Source: a virus. Taken from it: a stretch of DNA of 21,735 nucleotides. The position numbers and the translations under genes are program-made. The notes beneath the pieces are model-generated. The model was given only the letters and a program-made list of their open reading frames with translations, had not been told where the DNA came from and ran no database searches. The stretch lies in IMG/VR virus record IMGVR_UViG_3300040758_000042, positions 1-21,735 of that record. The stretch is one strand, 5' to 3'. Of the stretch, positions 1-7,637 are shown piece after piece. The stretch's first letter is position 1. Each line of letters starts with the position of its first letter.

Positions 1-373
1 TCGTTCCGCCACATTGGAACGTAATGACGCCCGAACCAATCGTTAGGTTGGCATTCGTCAAAACGTTGCAAGCACTCCCGGGACAATAGATTTGAATCAA
101 TTGGCCGGTTGAGCTTGCTTGGTACGACGATGCACAAACACCAGCGAACCAATTGCCGTTCGATGAAGTCGGCAACACGACATAGTTCATACGTCGGCCA
201 TCAACCGACGCCGCCGTCTCGGCAGGCGCGCCAGCAGGCGTCGCCGGGGCATTATAGTTATACTCATAGCAAACCGCTTGCCCTTCGAGCAAGGCAGTCG
301 TGCCGTCGAACCAAACCCACATCGGAGAAGAGTTTGCGTTCTGCAACGGGGAGTTGACACTGCGGTCGAACAT
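1..373 (-). CDS. Putative head/structural protein, partial (C-terminus outside window)
   Basis: An open frame runs from an ATG at 373 to the window edge, about 124 residues without a stop. The Shine-Dalgarno GAGAGG sits 8 nt upstream of the ATG. It begins MFDRSVNSPLQNANSSPMWV and is rich in Ala, Thr, Ser and Asn, with no charged clusters, membrane segment or catalytic motif. It follows the major capsid gene by 36 bp on the same strand. From that position, a head decoration, head fibre or other virion protein is the likely role, but I do not recognise the family. The composition (small, polar, beta-prone) fits a virion surface protein. Function is inferred from context only. Confidence 0.7.
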   Translation of the reverse strand, partial: MFDRSVNSPLQNANSSPMWVWFDGTTALLEGQAVCYEYNYNAPATPAGAPAETAASVDGRRMNYVVLPTSSNGNWFAGVCASSYQASSTGQLIQIYCPGSACNVLTNANLTIGSGVITFQCGGT

Positions 374-409
374 AGGATTATCCTCTCAAAGTAAAAGTCA
401 AAGTGCAGA

Positions 410-1486
410 TTACATGAACATCGAAATGACGCCCTGCCGACGCAAGTTCGTGCAAACGCATTGAAGCGTTGCATCGAGATCGACGCGCCGAACCAAGTGC
501 TTGCCAGGAACCATGTACGGAGCCGTCAACTGATTTTCCCAGCCGGGCATGACTCCGACCGCCATCCACTTCCAATCGAGCATGTAGACCGGATGGTCAT
601 AGATGTTCGTGGAGACGTTGTACGGCAAACCGTCATTGGTACTTTCGTCCAAGAACGGAGCGTAAACCAGCGGCGAGCCTTTGAACACAACGCGGCCACC
701 ACGGCTGTCGAGATCGAAACCGAGGTTCATGTCCTGGCCTTCAAGCAACTCTTCCGCGAGTCCAATCGTGTACGAGTCACAGTAGACGCCATTGCGCATC
801 GAACCAAGCTCAGGCTGCGCGTGCGAAACCACAGAGCGGAATTGAATCTTCCGGTGCATGGTTCGCATTTTGCGAACGAGGTCTTCCGTGGACACAGCGT
901 CATAGCTGTTCGTCCAGTTCGCCCAACGCGGCTGGCTGGCGGTCGTGATGTTCGCACGCCCTTGCGCAAATCCGGTCGGATCGCCGCCATTAAAGCCTTC
1001 GCTGGCGTTTTTCGTGACCCAATAACCGATGCCATACGGAGTCTTCTCGTCCGTACTGTCAACCGGCTTCGTCCACAGCACACCTTCCAGGTACTCAAAC
1101 AAGCTGACCATCATGGCCACGTACTTCGTTTGAATCAAATCAACGATGCTCGTGCCACCGCGCTGGAAGGCCGGCTCACGTTGATCGTAGATGTAGTTCG
1201 CGTTGACATGGCGCGGTTGAACCGTGCCCTTAATCATCGTGTTGTTGATAGCCGCTCCATCGGTCTCATACAACTCAACAGCGTGCGCGCTGTGGTTGTG
1301 GTCAACCTGACACTCGAACTCCCACGGATTACCGCCATCAAACTTGTGTTGGCGATCCTTCCACATTTCCCGAACGGCAACGTGATCCGTCAAGTCCGTT
1401 TGCATATCAACGAACGCACCACGCTTCACGAGGCCTTGCTGAGTCAACAGCACAGCATCATCAATATCAGAGTATTGCAAACCCAT
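410..1486 (-). CDS. Major capsid protein
   Basis: A 358-residue protein that would form the icosahedral shell. It starts MGLQYSDIDDAVLLTQQ and carries the conserved-looking segments HVNANYIYDQREPAF, PRWANWTN and MLDWKWMAVGVMPGWENQ. I recognise this pattern from capsid proteins of uncultured tailed phages and do not see the classic HK97 pro-domain. Length and the position directly after a scaffold gene fit a coat protein. The start is supported by AAGGA 8 nt upstream. A 6-bp inverted repeat (CTTGTC/GACAAG, 1496-1516) lies just upstream and partly covers that ribosome site. Assignment is by family resemblance plus gene order; a search against capsid profiles would settle it. Confidence 0.85.
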   Translation of the reverse strand: MGLQYSDIDDAVLLTQQGLVKRGAFVDMQTDLTDHVAVREMWKDRQHKFDGGNPWEFECQVDHNHSAHAVELYETDGAAINNTMIKGTVQPRHVNANYIYDQREPAFQRGGTSIVDLIQTKYVAMMVSLFEYLEGVLWTKPVDSTDEKTPYGIGYWVTKNASEGFNGGDPTGFAQGRANITTASQPRWANWTNSYDAVSTEDLVRKMRTMHRKIQFRSVVSHAQPELGSMRNGVYCDSYTIGLAEELLEGQDMNLGFDLDSRGGRVVFKGSPLVYAPFLDESTNDGLPYNVSTNIYDHPVYMLDWKWMAVGVMPGWENQLTAPYMVPGKHLVRRVDLDATLQCVCTNLRRQGVISMFM

Positions 1487-1495
1487 GATTTTGTC

Positions 1496-1516
1496 CTTGT
1501 CTTATCAACCGACAAG
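1496..1516 (-). promoter_or_regulatory. mRNA hairpin overlapping the capsid gene Shine-Dalgarno
   Basis: Perfect 6-bp arms (CTTGTC and GACAAG) enclose a 9-nt loop. The hairpin lies between the scaffold stop and the capsid ATG at 1486. In the leftward mRNA the 3' arm ends in AAG, which is also the first half of the AAGGA ribosome site. Pairing could therefore limit capsid translation or protect the message. A six-pair stem is modest and could be chance. Confidence 0.3.
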
Positions 1517-1520
1517 AGGC

Positions 1521-2480
1521 TTACGTCTTACCGAAGAACTTTTGGTCGATCTCGGCGGCGATGTCCTCTTGAGGAGTTTTCTTTGATTGCCCATTCGCAC
1601 CCTTCGCCCGTGCAAGGTGTTGAGTGCTGCGCTTAGCGAGTTCGCTCGATAAACGCTTTTCGTGAGCTTGGATATACTCGTCCTTCAACACAATCCGCGC
1701 AGCCGCGTCGAAAACTTCGTCGCGCGGCGGAACCTTCTGCCCGGTAGCTCGGTATCCTTGCAAAAGGGCTGCGGCTGTGGTGGCAATGCTGTCCCGCTTC
1801 AAAGCCTGCGGGCTTCCTGGGGTGAGCGCCATCGTGGCCCCGGTCCCCAAGGTATCGTTAAAATCTTCTCCCAAGCCAGCGATCTTACTATCGAACCAGC
1901 TCGCGACTTCAGCGGCGTGAGCCTCTTGACTCGAACGCGCAATATGCGAAGTCTGATCTTTGAATTGCTGAATATCCTGCTGCTGTTTCTGAATGACTTT
2001 TTTGAGCGACTCGAATGCAGCAATCACTTCCGGCTCATACTCTTCTGGATCAAGCACCGGAATACCGGCGAACAAATCTTCAGGCGGCGCTTCAACGGGC
2101 GGAGTGATCGGCTTTACGGCAGCTTCCATACGTTCGACTACGCGCAGTAGCGCAGCCTCATTCGTGAACGAATGCGCATCATCGAGCGATATGCCCGCTC
2201 GAACCGCCCGCGTCAAAGCGTCATTACTCAAAGCAACGGCTGTCGGCTCTTTCACCGGTGCAGTTGCGATAGGTTCTTCAGTAGCCTTTCCAGCTAAATC
2301 GTCTGATTCCTTCGACGGCGTGGAATCCATTGCCATGTCGTCTTCAGTATGCGCCTCAGCTACCGGCTCTTCAGTCGGCGTATTCTCAGGCGTTATCTTC
2401 ACAGCTTCAGCGGATTTTGCTTCCATTGAAGCTTCAATAGATTGATTGATTTCGGCAACAAGTTCGTCGGAAACTGGCAT
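1521..2480 (-). CDS. Capsid scaffolding protein
   Basis: 319 residues, strongly acidic in the first 95 and low in complexity (many Glu, Ala, Thr and Pro). A helical, Gln-rich coiled-coil stretch follows at about residues 155-190 (KKVIQKQQQDIQQFKDQ), then a mixed helical part and a basic, Lys/Arg-rich C-terminus (QHLARAKGANGQSKKTPQE). Scaffold proteins typically combine an acidic disordered N-terminus, coiled coil and basic coat-binding C-terminus, and sit just before the coat gene, as here. It would act inside the procapsid and leave before or during packaging. No protease motif is seen, so this is not a protease-scaffold fusion. A GAGAGA ribosome site precedes the ATG. Confidence 0.75.
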   Translation of the reverse strand: MPVSDELVAEINQSIEASMEAKSAEAVKITPENTPTEEPVAEAHTEDDMAMDSTPSKESDDLAGKATEEPIATAPVKEPTAVALSNDALTRAVRAGISLDDAHSFTNEAALLRVVERMEAAVKPITPPVEAPPEDLFAGIPVLDPEEYEPEVIAAFESLKKVIQKQQQDIQQFKDQTSHIARSSQEAHAAEVASWFDSKIAGLGEDFNDTLGTGATMALTPGSPQALKRDSIATTAAALLQGYRATGQKVPPRDEVFDAAARIVLKDEYIQAHEKRLSSELAKRSTQHLARAKGANGQSKKTPQEDIAAEIDQKFFGKT

Positions 2481-2505
2481 AGTGCTTTCTCTCTTCTAAA
2501 AAAGG

Positions 2506-2646
2506 TTAAACAAGACGAGGCTGCGGAATCGACTTGACAACCGGCGCAGCTTTCTGGGCGACTGGAGCCGAAGCAACCGGCGCAACGGGCGCTATAGGAG
2601 CCACAACCGCCGGTTTCACAACGGGAGTAACAGGAGCAGTAGGCAT
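2506..2646 (-). CDS. Small Pro/Ala/Val-rich protein
   Basis: A 46-residue frame beginning MPTAPVTPVVKPAVVAPIAP and ending QPRLV. Pro, Ala and Val make up most of the chain, in repeats of the type APVxPV. An AAGAGG ribosome site lies about 6 nt before the ATG. The gene sits between the 90-residue gene and the scaffold gene in the same direction, with only 9 bp to the upstream stop and 25 bp to the scaffold start, so it is part of the operon. Such a sequence would be extended and disordered, and it could be a linker-like virion or assembly factor. I recognise no family; the ribosome site and tight packing are the main support. Confidence 0.55.
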   Translation of the reverse strand: MPTAPVTPVVKPAVVAPIAPVAPVASAPVAQKAAPVVKSIPQPRLV

Positions 2647-2655
2647 CGTAACCTC

Positions 2656-2928
2656 TTAGTAATAGGCAGCGTTATCGTGTAAACCCCGGAGCTTCAGCAA
2701 ACGCTTACGCTGTTGCGGCCCGGTGTAGACTGGATCACCATCGGGAGTCACATCTACCTTCTCGCCGTGCTGCTGAAAGAAGTCCCGAAGCTCTTGGGCT
2801 TGGGATGCGTGAACGCCACTTGCATAGCAAGCAAATGGCCACTTTGCTGCCGCCCGGCGAACGGGCGAGGGCTTGGTGCGCTCTATCACTTCTCCGCTTT
2901 CATGGTCGTAGATGTATATGCGTCCCAT
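2656..2928 (-). CDS. Conserved small phage protein between portal and scaffold
   Basis: 90 residues, beginning MGRIYIYDHESGEVIERTK. The C-terminal half (QELRDFFQQHG, VDVTPDGDPVYTG, RKRLLKLRGLHDN) resembles a small protein I associate with head operons of many tailed phages; its function is unknown to me. No membrane segment or Cys cluster. There is no Shine-Dalgarno: the ATG lies 3-4 nt after the start expected for the promoter at 2938-2966, so it would be translated from a nearly leaderless transcript, or by run-through from portal. The ATG is embedded in an inverted repeat (2925-2958). It is the first gene of the sub-operon that includes scaffold and capsid. Confidence 0.7.
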   Translation of the reverse strand: MGRIYIYDHESGEVIERTKPSPVRRAAAKWPFACYASGVHASQAQELRDFFQQHGEKVDVTPDGDPVYTGPQQRKRLLKLRGLHDNAAYY

Positions 2929-2958
2929 ACACTGTATAATATACCATACAGTGTATGG
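2925..2958. promoter_or_regulatory. Tandem palindromic operator
   Basis: Two perfect 13-bp inverted arms (CCATACACTGTAT and ATACAGTGTATGG) are separated by 8 bp. Each arm contains its own 11-bp palindrome, ATACA-C-TGTAT and ATACA-G-TGTAT, with centres 19 bp apart. One site fills the promoter spacer and the other lies between the -10 box and the start codon. This is what two adjacent repressor-dimer sites would look like. As RNA it could alternatively form a 13-bp hairpin. The cognate regulator is unknown; one of the HTH proteins at 7892-8866 is a candidate. Confidence 0.6.
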
Positions 2959-2966
2959 AAAGTCAA
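2938..2966 (-). promoter_or_regulatory. Sigma70-type promoter for the scaffold/capsid sub-operon
   Basis: On the minus strand TTGACT (2966-2961) is followed by 17 nt and TATATT (2943-2938). Spacing is ideal, and both boxes match consensus at 5 of 6 positions. Transcription would start near 2931, giving a leader of only a few nucleotides before the ATG at 2928. Overlap with the palindromic operator indicates control by a repressor. Confidence 0.6.
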
Positions 2967-2970
2967 TACA

Positions 2971-4722
2971 TTACCCCTGGCCGCCCGAGCGCATGCCCTG
3001 ATCCCCGGCTGTCTGGCGTCCATTCCCCCCCATAAGGATTTGTTCCATGTTGGCATTAGCCCCCTGACGGGATTGCCCTGGCTCACCAACACGAGTGGTT
3101 GTGTGCTGGGTGTTGGCGGGCTGACTCGAACCGCGATCCACACCGGGGCCTGGTTGGTTGTCGGAAAAGACGACAAGCTCGCTAAGTTCCGGGAAGTCGG
3201 CGTAGCGGGCCACAAGCTCAAAGACCTTCGGAAAGTCGATTGTGCCGCCGCTCTCTTTAATGAACGGAGCGAGCTTCTCAACATACTCCGCCATGATCAT
3301 GTTGAGCTTCTGAAGCCGAACGCCCGGCGAATTATCTTGCAGCGAGTAGGCGTCGATCCGAAGATCATACATATCGAACTTTCCTTTGCGCTCTTTCTTA
3401 CCAAACGTGATAGGCAACGAAAGTGATGTGCCCGGGATCGGCTTTTCAAGCTGACGACGCTTAACTGGATCAGTCCATTCGTAATGTGCGAGCGCATAAA
3501 AGATTTCCTGAATCGCCTTCACAGTGGCGTCTACCATATCGCGCATCTGAGCGCCCGACGCCGCGCTGAGCAGCTTGTCTTGTCCGAGCGTCGGAGCCTG
3601 CTTAGCAAGTCCGCCCAAGCTATCAAGGTTTCCAGCAAAGTAAGAAAGCAAATCGCGGCATTGCATTTCAAAAGCCATCGTCTCGCGGACAACGCCGCCA
3701 GCTTCAAGCTTCTGTGGAGTCCCGCCGGTGTAGTTGATGCCTTCACCGTCCTTCGCATTTTTGAATGCTTCAACGCTTTCGTCGTTGCCCCCCAAGAACC
3801 CGAGGACCGTCTTCTGGTCTTCAGCCTGCTGACCGAGCTTGCGAAACAGCTTGTTGGCTAATTCATGGAGATCACGCCATAGAGCGATCGGAGGCAGCGG
3901 CAGCAGGTTACCAGGAACATCATTGTAGCCAAGCTTCACAAATGGCCCATTCTTTGGACCTTCCCACTCCGTTACCTTTAACAGCTTGTTGGTTTGCGCA
4001 CCGACGGTCAACACGACTTGCTCACGCGGCAACCAGATGTCTCGCAGCCAACAACGGTCTCGATACTGGTCAGCAGAAGAGTCGGCGGAGATTTCCTCTG
4101 CGCGGCGCTCGCCAGCAACGCCCACGACAGTGTACTCGTCCGGGATTAACGAGTCCTTCGCTTCCCCCTTTAGCCAATCGCCCTCCATGACTTCCTTGTA
4201 GTCCAACCAGTATTGATTCCCCTCGTAGGAAATCTCGTCCATACTCTTGGCGCTCATGTCAAGAAAGTAATTGTCGAGCGGAACAAGATCGACGAAGGGC
4301 TGGCCATATTCATGGTGCAGAATCGTATCGACCGTATGCAGGCCGACTTTTACGATACCCATTGAGAACAGGGCCTCAAGAACGAACTTACGTAAGGTCG
4401 CCGAGAGACCAATCTCGTCGGGAATCTGATTGAGGGCAAGCTCGAAGTTTTTTGCTGTGGGTTTAAGTTCCGGCTTCTGTGTCGTCACAAGAACGCGGGG
4501 TTCCTGTGCCGCCAAGTTGCGAACGTAGATTTGTGCGGCGAGCGCTAGCAATGGCACCGGCACCCGATGAAATGCGCCGTACTGCGCATAATGGAAGCCG
4601 ACCAACTGGCGTATCGCAGAAATGCGATTGCGCTTTGGCATCTCAAGTTGCCTCTCGCTCCATTGAATGCTCGCAATGAGGCGATCGTATTCTAGTTTAG
4701 AAAGCGGATTGTTCTCGATCAT
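2971..4722 (-). CDS. Portal protein
   Basis: About 583 residues; forms the dodecameric DNA-entry ring at one capsid vertex. It lies directly after the large terminase and before the scaffold, the usual order. The body is mixed alpha/beta with portal-like segments (VPLPLLALAA-type N-terminal helix, LVPLDNYFLD, LWRDLHELANKLFRKLGQQAEDQ, GAQMRDMVDATVKAIQEIFYAL). It ends in a disordered Gly/Gln-rich tail (QILMGGNGRQTAGDQGMRSG). I chose ATG 4722 because it forms an ATGA overlap with the terminase stop (TGA 4721-4719). A TTG at 4731 is an alternative start adding three residues. Identification is by position, length and overall pattern. Confidence 0.8.
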   Translation of the reverse strand: MIENNPLSKLEYDRLIASIQWSERQLEMPKRNRISAIRQLVGFHYAQYGAFHRVPVPLLALAAQIYVRNLAAQEPRVLVTTQKPELKPTAKNFELALNQIPDEIGLSATLRKFVLEALFSMGIVKVGLHTVDTILHHEYGQPFVDLVPLDNYFLDMSAKSMDEISYEGNQYWLDYKEVMEGDWLKGEAKDSLIPDEYTVVGVAGERRAEEISADSSADQYRDRCWLRDIWLPREQVVLTVGAQTNKLLKVTEWEGPKNGPFVKLGYNDVPGNLLPLPPIALWRDLHELANKLFRKLGQQAEDQKTVLGFLGGNDESVEAFKNAKDGEGINYTGGTPQKLEAGGVVRETMAFEMQCRDLLSYFAGNLDSLGGLAKQAPTLGQDKLLSAASGAQMRDMVDATVKAIQEIFYALAHYEWTDPVKRRQLEKPIPGTSLSLPITFGKKERKGKFDMYDLRIDAYSLQDNSPGVRLQKLNMIMAEYVEKLAPFIKESGGTIDFPKVFELVARYADFPELSELVVFSDNQPGPGVDRGSSQPANTQHTTTRVGEPGQSRQGANANMEQILMGGNGRQTAGDQGMRSGGQG

Positions 4723-6530
4723 GGTGCCCAACCGTCCTCTCGATCTTGTATTTCTTTTTGTTGACGTTCACGTAATTGCTGCCGCCACTTCAGGCAGCCT
4801 ATTGGTACTTCTGGCTTCTCTTGCAATTGCGATAGGCTTTGATCGCGCATTCCAAGCCACGCGAGCGCATCGGCAATGACTCGATCGCCGTGATTCGCTT
4901 TAGCCCCCGATGGGTCAACTTTATTAGTAGACCGCGAGTGTTCAATGCCGCCGTCGCCTGAATAGATATATTCGAGCGTTTCCTCCATCGCGTCCTTTGA
5001 AAGATTGATGCACGCCCCGCGCTCCACGGCAGCGCGATAATCTCCCAGCAGCAATAGCTTGATTTCCTTAGTAGTAACAACTCCCGGAATGTCGGTAACG
5101 GAACCGGATAGACCTTCCGAGCGTCGGCGATAGTGAATGTTGCCATATCCCAACTCCATTATTTTAGAGCCAAATTGCCGGCCTGGTCCACCCGACTCCC
5201 ATACAATATAAGCGCCACCGAACCACTTTGCTATAGCGACGGCCTGTTTCCCGAACGCCTCTGGGCGCACATGCGAATTGGCATACTCCCAAACTTTAGT
5301 ATTTGTGGTCCGGTCGTAACCGGCCAGACAGGAATTACTCGCACCAGTGCCAGCGGAGACATCCACGCCCATTGAATACTTGTGATCCCTGGGGGGAGTT
5401 CCTTCCCCATCGAGTGTACACCAGAGTTTAAGGCTGCCGCCCAAGCCCTCCACAAATCTAATTGGGTCACCCGTAAGATCATCGTATTCAAGCTCTCCAA
5501 TCAACTCAGGTGATCGGGCATGCTTTCGGATTTGTTCGATAATGGCTGCTGGATTGAAGTATTGGAATCCGCTGCCGAGGTAGTCAATGTCAAGCTCTTG
5601 GGCGATCTCCTGAGCGCTTGCAGCCCTTTTGCATTCGTTGTCGTAACATGGACTCCGTAACTTTCCGTCGAGGATCGGTTCGTAGTCTTTTGGGTATCCA
5701 TCCGAGATAATGACTTTAAGCTTACCTCGCTCGTCGCAAGTGTAGAGACCTCTGTTTTTGACAGGATGTTGTGACCAATGCAGCCGCAATCGCTTAATCC
5801 CCAGTTGTCGAACATCGTAGAATGCTGAGTTGACACCACTAGGGGTTGAGTTGAAGAGGCGGCAGTTCGTGGCATCGCGTGTGGAAGTAAGGACACGGTG
5901 CCCGTCTGGTACAGCAGCGAACTCGTCGAGTAGGATGGCCGTTCGTCTGTCGCCGCGCGCGACGTTTCCGGTTGTTGCTTCGCCATCAATCACTCCTCCT
6001 GTTTCAGGATTCTCGATGTGCATCTGCTTACGGCATGAGTCATCGTATCCTTTAGGTATAAGCCAGTTGGGTAAGTTTTGAAGTAAGAAATCGAGCTTCC
6101 AGAACAGACACTTTGGGTTGCCTGCTTGGTCAACGTAGCTTTCAACACGAGAGACGAAGAGGCCGGAGAACCCGGGAACGAACCTCCAGCACCAACCCAT
6201 TGCGTAGATGTTGAGGTAACTGGCCCCCATATCACGCGATTTCTCAATGAGTAAATCATGGTTCCCGATCGCGTCCAGAATGTCGAGCATCGCCTGTTCT
6301 TGGAACGGATACAGAATGAACGGAATGATCGGTCTCTCCGGGCAATCCTTCGGGCTGTATGTCCAAGCAAATGTGTTGATGAAGAAGAGCGGGTCTTTGG
6401 CACATGCAGCAACGACAAGCTCGGCATACTCCGGTTCTGTCAGAACGCATTGAAGAGTCTGCTTTCGATAGAGCAGATTCTCTCTGAGGGTCTTTGGGAC
6501 TCTGCTTATAAATGGAGTAGAGACTTTCAT
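4719..6530 (-). CDS. terL: Terminase large subunit (packaging ATPase and nuclease)
   Basis: 603 residues; the motor that pumps DNA into the procapsid and cuts concatemers. The ATPase half has a terminase-type Walker A at residues 96-104 (EKSRDMGAS), a Walker B with catalytic Glu at 197-204 (TAILLDEF), and a coupling motif STPSG near 228-232. The nuclease half shows the RNase H-like acidic residues D390 in MGVDVSAGTG, E445 in VWESGGPG, and D549/D554 in HGDRVIADALAW. Length and motif order are normal, and nothing is truncated. The start overlaps the stop of the small Cys-rich gene (ATGA), and its own stop overlaps the portal start, so translation is probably coupled. Confidence 0.93.
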   Translation of the reverse strand: MKVSTPFISRVPKTLRENLLYRKQTLQCVLTEPEYAELVVAACAKDPLFFINTFAWTYSPKDCPERPIIPFILYPFQEQAMLDILDAIGNHDLLIEKSRDMGASYLNIYAMGWCWRFVPGFSGLFVSRVESYVDQAGNPKCLFWKLDFLLQNLPNWLIPKGYDDSCRKQMHIENPETGGVIDGEATTGNVARGDRRTAILLDEFAAVPDGHRVLTSTRDATNCRLFNSTPSGVNSAFYDVRQLGIKRLRLHWSQHPVKNRGLYTCDERGKLKVIISDGYPKDYEPILDGKLRSPCYDNECKRAASAQEIAQELDIDYLGSGFQYFNPAAIIEQIRKHARSPELIGELEYDDLTGDPIRFVEGLGGSLKLWCTLDGEGTPPRDHKYSMGVDVSAGTGASNSCLAGYDRTTNTKVWEYANSHVRPEAFGKQAVAIAKWFGGAYIVWESGGPGRQFGSKIMELGYGNIHYRRRSEGLSGSVTDIPGVVTTKEIKLLLLGDYRAAVERGACINLSKDAMEETLEYIYSGDGGIEHSRSTNKVDPSGAKANHGDRVIADALAWLGMRDQSLSQLQEKPEVPIGCLKWRQQLRERQQKEIQDREDGWAP

Positions 6531-6760
6531 CGACTATTGCCGTTCCGAATATCAAAAGTACGAGCACAAGCATCACTACAAAAAAAATAACAATGCTCTC
6601 CATTTTTTTCTCCAAAATGCTTTTTCACGATAATCCCTTCGCCTGCGGCGCAAATGCTACTCATATCTGTCCGTGCGCACGTCCGCCCGAGAGCCTTGCT
6701 GCAATAATCACACACGGCTGTCGTCTTGGTTTCCGGTTTGAGTTTCTTTCGTGGTGCCAT
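6527..6760 (-). CDS. Small Cys-rich, probable zinc-binding protein
   Basis: 77 residues starting MAPRKKLKPETKTT. Cysteines fall at about 17, 20, 28, 37, 57, 61 and 65, with pairs CDYC and CSDAC that could hold one or two zinc ions. The basic N-terminus suggests nucleic-acid contact. The start is supported by GGAG 7-8 nt upstream. The gene overlaps the C-terminal codons of the probable small terminase (6708-6760), and its TGA overlaps the terL ATG (ATGA). Sitting between the two terminase subunits, it may assist packaging; this is inference. I do not recognise the family. Confidence 0.65.
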   Translation of the reverse strand: MAPRKKLKPETKTTAVCDYCSKALGRTCARTDMSSICAAGEGIIVKKHFGEKNGEHCYFFCSDACARTFDIRNGNSR

Positions 6761-7187
6761 AATTTGACTCCATGTAATCCAGGAAGTCTTCGACTTGGGC
6801 GAGCGAATGGCGGGTGCTCTGTTGCTGCTGCCGCTTTTCTTCTTCGCCGTTGTCGGACTTAGCTTCCATTTGATTGACTTTAGCCATGAAATCCTTTGGC
6901 TCCTCGCACGCTTGCACATACAAGAACCATGCGGAATTATTGGGGCAGGAAAGCGGTTGCTTTTTCGTTCGGAGAGTCTCACCTGCCGCGCGAAGCGCCC
7001 AGGCAAGATTCTCACGGTAGGATTGATCTTTGTCTTCACAGTGAACGCCGCCGGTCGCAGCCTTCATCATCCGAGCCAGGTTGGAGGCATCTAACCCGTG
7101 TTCTCTGGCAAGCGACACCAGCGTCTCGCCAGCGCGGTTGCGTCTTCGCAATTCGGCAATTTCTTCTTCGGTAAACTTCGATGCCAT
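6708..7187 (-). CDS. Probable terminase small subunit (HTH DNA-binding)
   Basis: 159 residues. The N-terminal 45 residues form a helix-turn-helix (TEEEIAELRRRN, then LVSLAREHGLDASNLARMM), as in small terminases that recognise the packaging site. The middle contains WALRAAGETLR and a Cys pair region. The C-terminal third is charged and Gln-rich (EEEKRQQQQSTRHSLAQVEDFLDYME), suited to oligomerisation or contact with the large subunit. Position immediately upstream of terL supports the role. The ATG shares its first base with the TAA of the previous gene (TAATG). It could instead be a general DNA-binding protein, because small terminases are poorly conserved. Confidence 0.6.
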   Translation of the reverse strand: MASKFTEEEIAELRRRNRAGETLVSLAREHGLDASNLARMMKAATGGVHCEDKDQSYRENLAWALRAAGETLRTKKQPLSCPNNSAWFLYVQACEEPKDFMAKVNQMEAKSDNGEEEKRQQQQSTRHSLAQVEDFLDYMESNYGTTKETQTGNQDDSRV

Positions 7188-7366
7188 TATTTCTTTTTCT
7201 TCTTCTTAAAGGATTTCTTCTTCTTCTTCCCGATTTGCGCCTTCTTCGGGTACGCCTTCCCTTGGATCGTCACCGAGGGATTTGCATCGCGCTGCGACGG
7301 ACTCGGCTCGCTGCCGGATTCGTCGTTGTCAGTGTCTCGATATTCAAGTCGCGATCCAGGATTCAT
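7187..7366 (-). CDS. Small protein with poly-lysine C-terminus
   Basis: 59 residues, beginning MNPGSRLEYRDTDNDESGSE. The first half is acidic and Ser/Pro-rich. The last 19 residues are almost all lysine (GKKKKKSFKKKKKK). Its ATG overlaps the TAA of the 89-residue gene (TAATG at 7366), and its own TAA overlaps the next ATG (7187), so it fits exactly into the operon. The tail is similar to the end of the 47-residue protein at 7638-7781 (KKKKSFKKRD). It probably binds DNA, RNA or an acidic surface. No known family recognised. Confidence 0.6.
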   Translation of the reverse strand: MNPGSRLEYRDTDNDESGSEPSPSQRDANPSVTIQGKAYPKKAQIGKKKKKSFKKKKKK

Positions 7367-7635
7367 TATCGTGCCACATAGATGTAAGTCTCGGAAAAGT
7401 ACGCATCACCCACGACTGTGATTCTGCCATCTGGATACTTAATAAGCCAATCCAACGAACTCAAGCGAAAGGAAGCAAGCCCTCCCACATAGTACACATT
7501 AGCTGAGTCATCAGAAGTAAAGTAGCACTTGTTAAGTACGGCATGAACAACCCATGTTGGGACGGTGCCGTCTGCTTGGTCAAGCCCTCTCCATTGGAAA
7601 GCTTCAACAGTTTCGCCTCTCTGAATGTAACCCAT
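7366..7635 (-). CDS. Small conserved phage protein, PGDYG-like
   Basis: 89 residues. The N-terminus MGYIQRGETVEAFQWRG followed by VPTWVVHAV, and the C-terminal SLDWLIKYPDGRITVVGDAYFSETY, follow the pattern of a small phage family (Ile/Val-x-Ala-x-Gln-Trp near the start, Gly-Asp-Trp/Tyr plus a final Phe-x-x-x-Tyr) that I know as PGDYG-like. The molecular role is not known to me. It lies in the packaging operon 2 bp after the 47-residue gene and overlaps the next start by TAATG. A GAGAGA ribosome site lies about 7 nt upstream. The family assignment is tentative. Confidence 0.65.
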   Translation of the reverse strand: MGYIQRGETVEAFQWRGLDQADGTVPTWVVHAVLNKCYFTSDDSANVYYVGGLASFRLSSLDWLIKYPDGRITVVGDAYFSETYIYVAR

Positions 7636-7637
7636 AA

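Noticed and set aside
461-1636. A 391-codon plus-strand frame opposite the capsid and scaffold genes.
   Set aside because: It is the antisense shadow of a clear capsid gene, has Arg/Val/His-skewed shadow composition, and has no ribosome site.
6256-6615. A minus-strand frame with a strongly hydrophobic N-terminus overlapping terL and the Cys-rich gene.
   Set aside because: The hydrophobic stretch is a frame shadow of the Cys-rich gene, and the remainder lies over the terL ATPase region with low-quality sequence.
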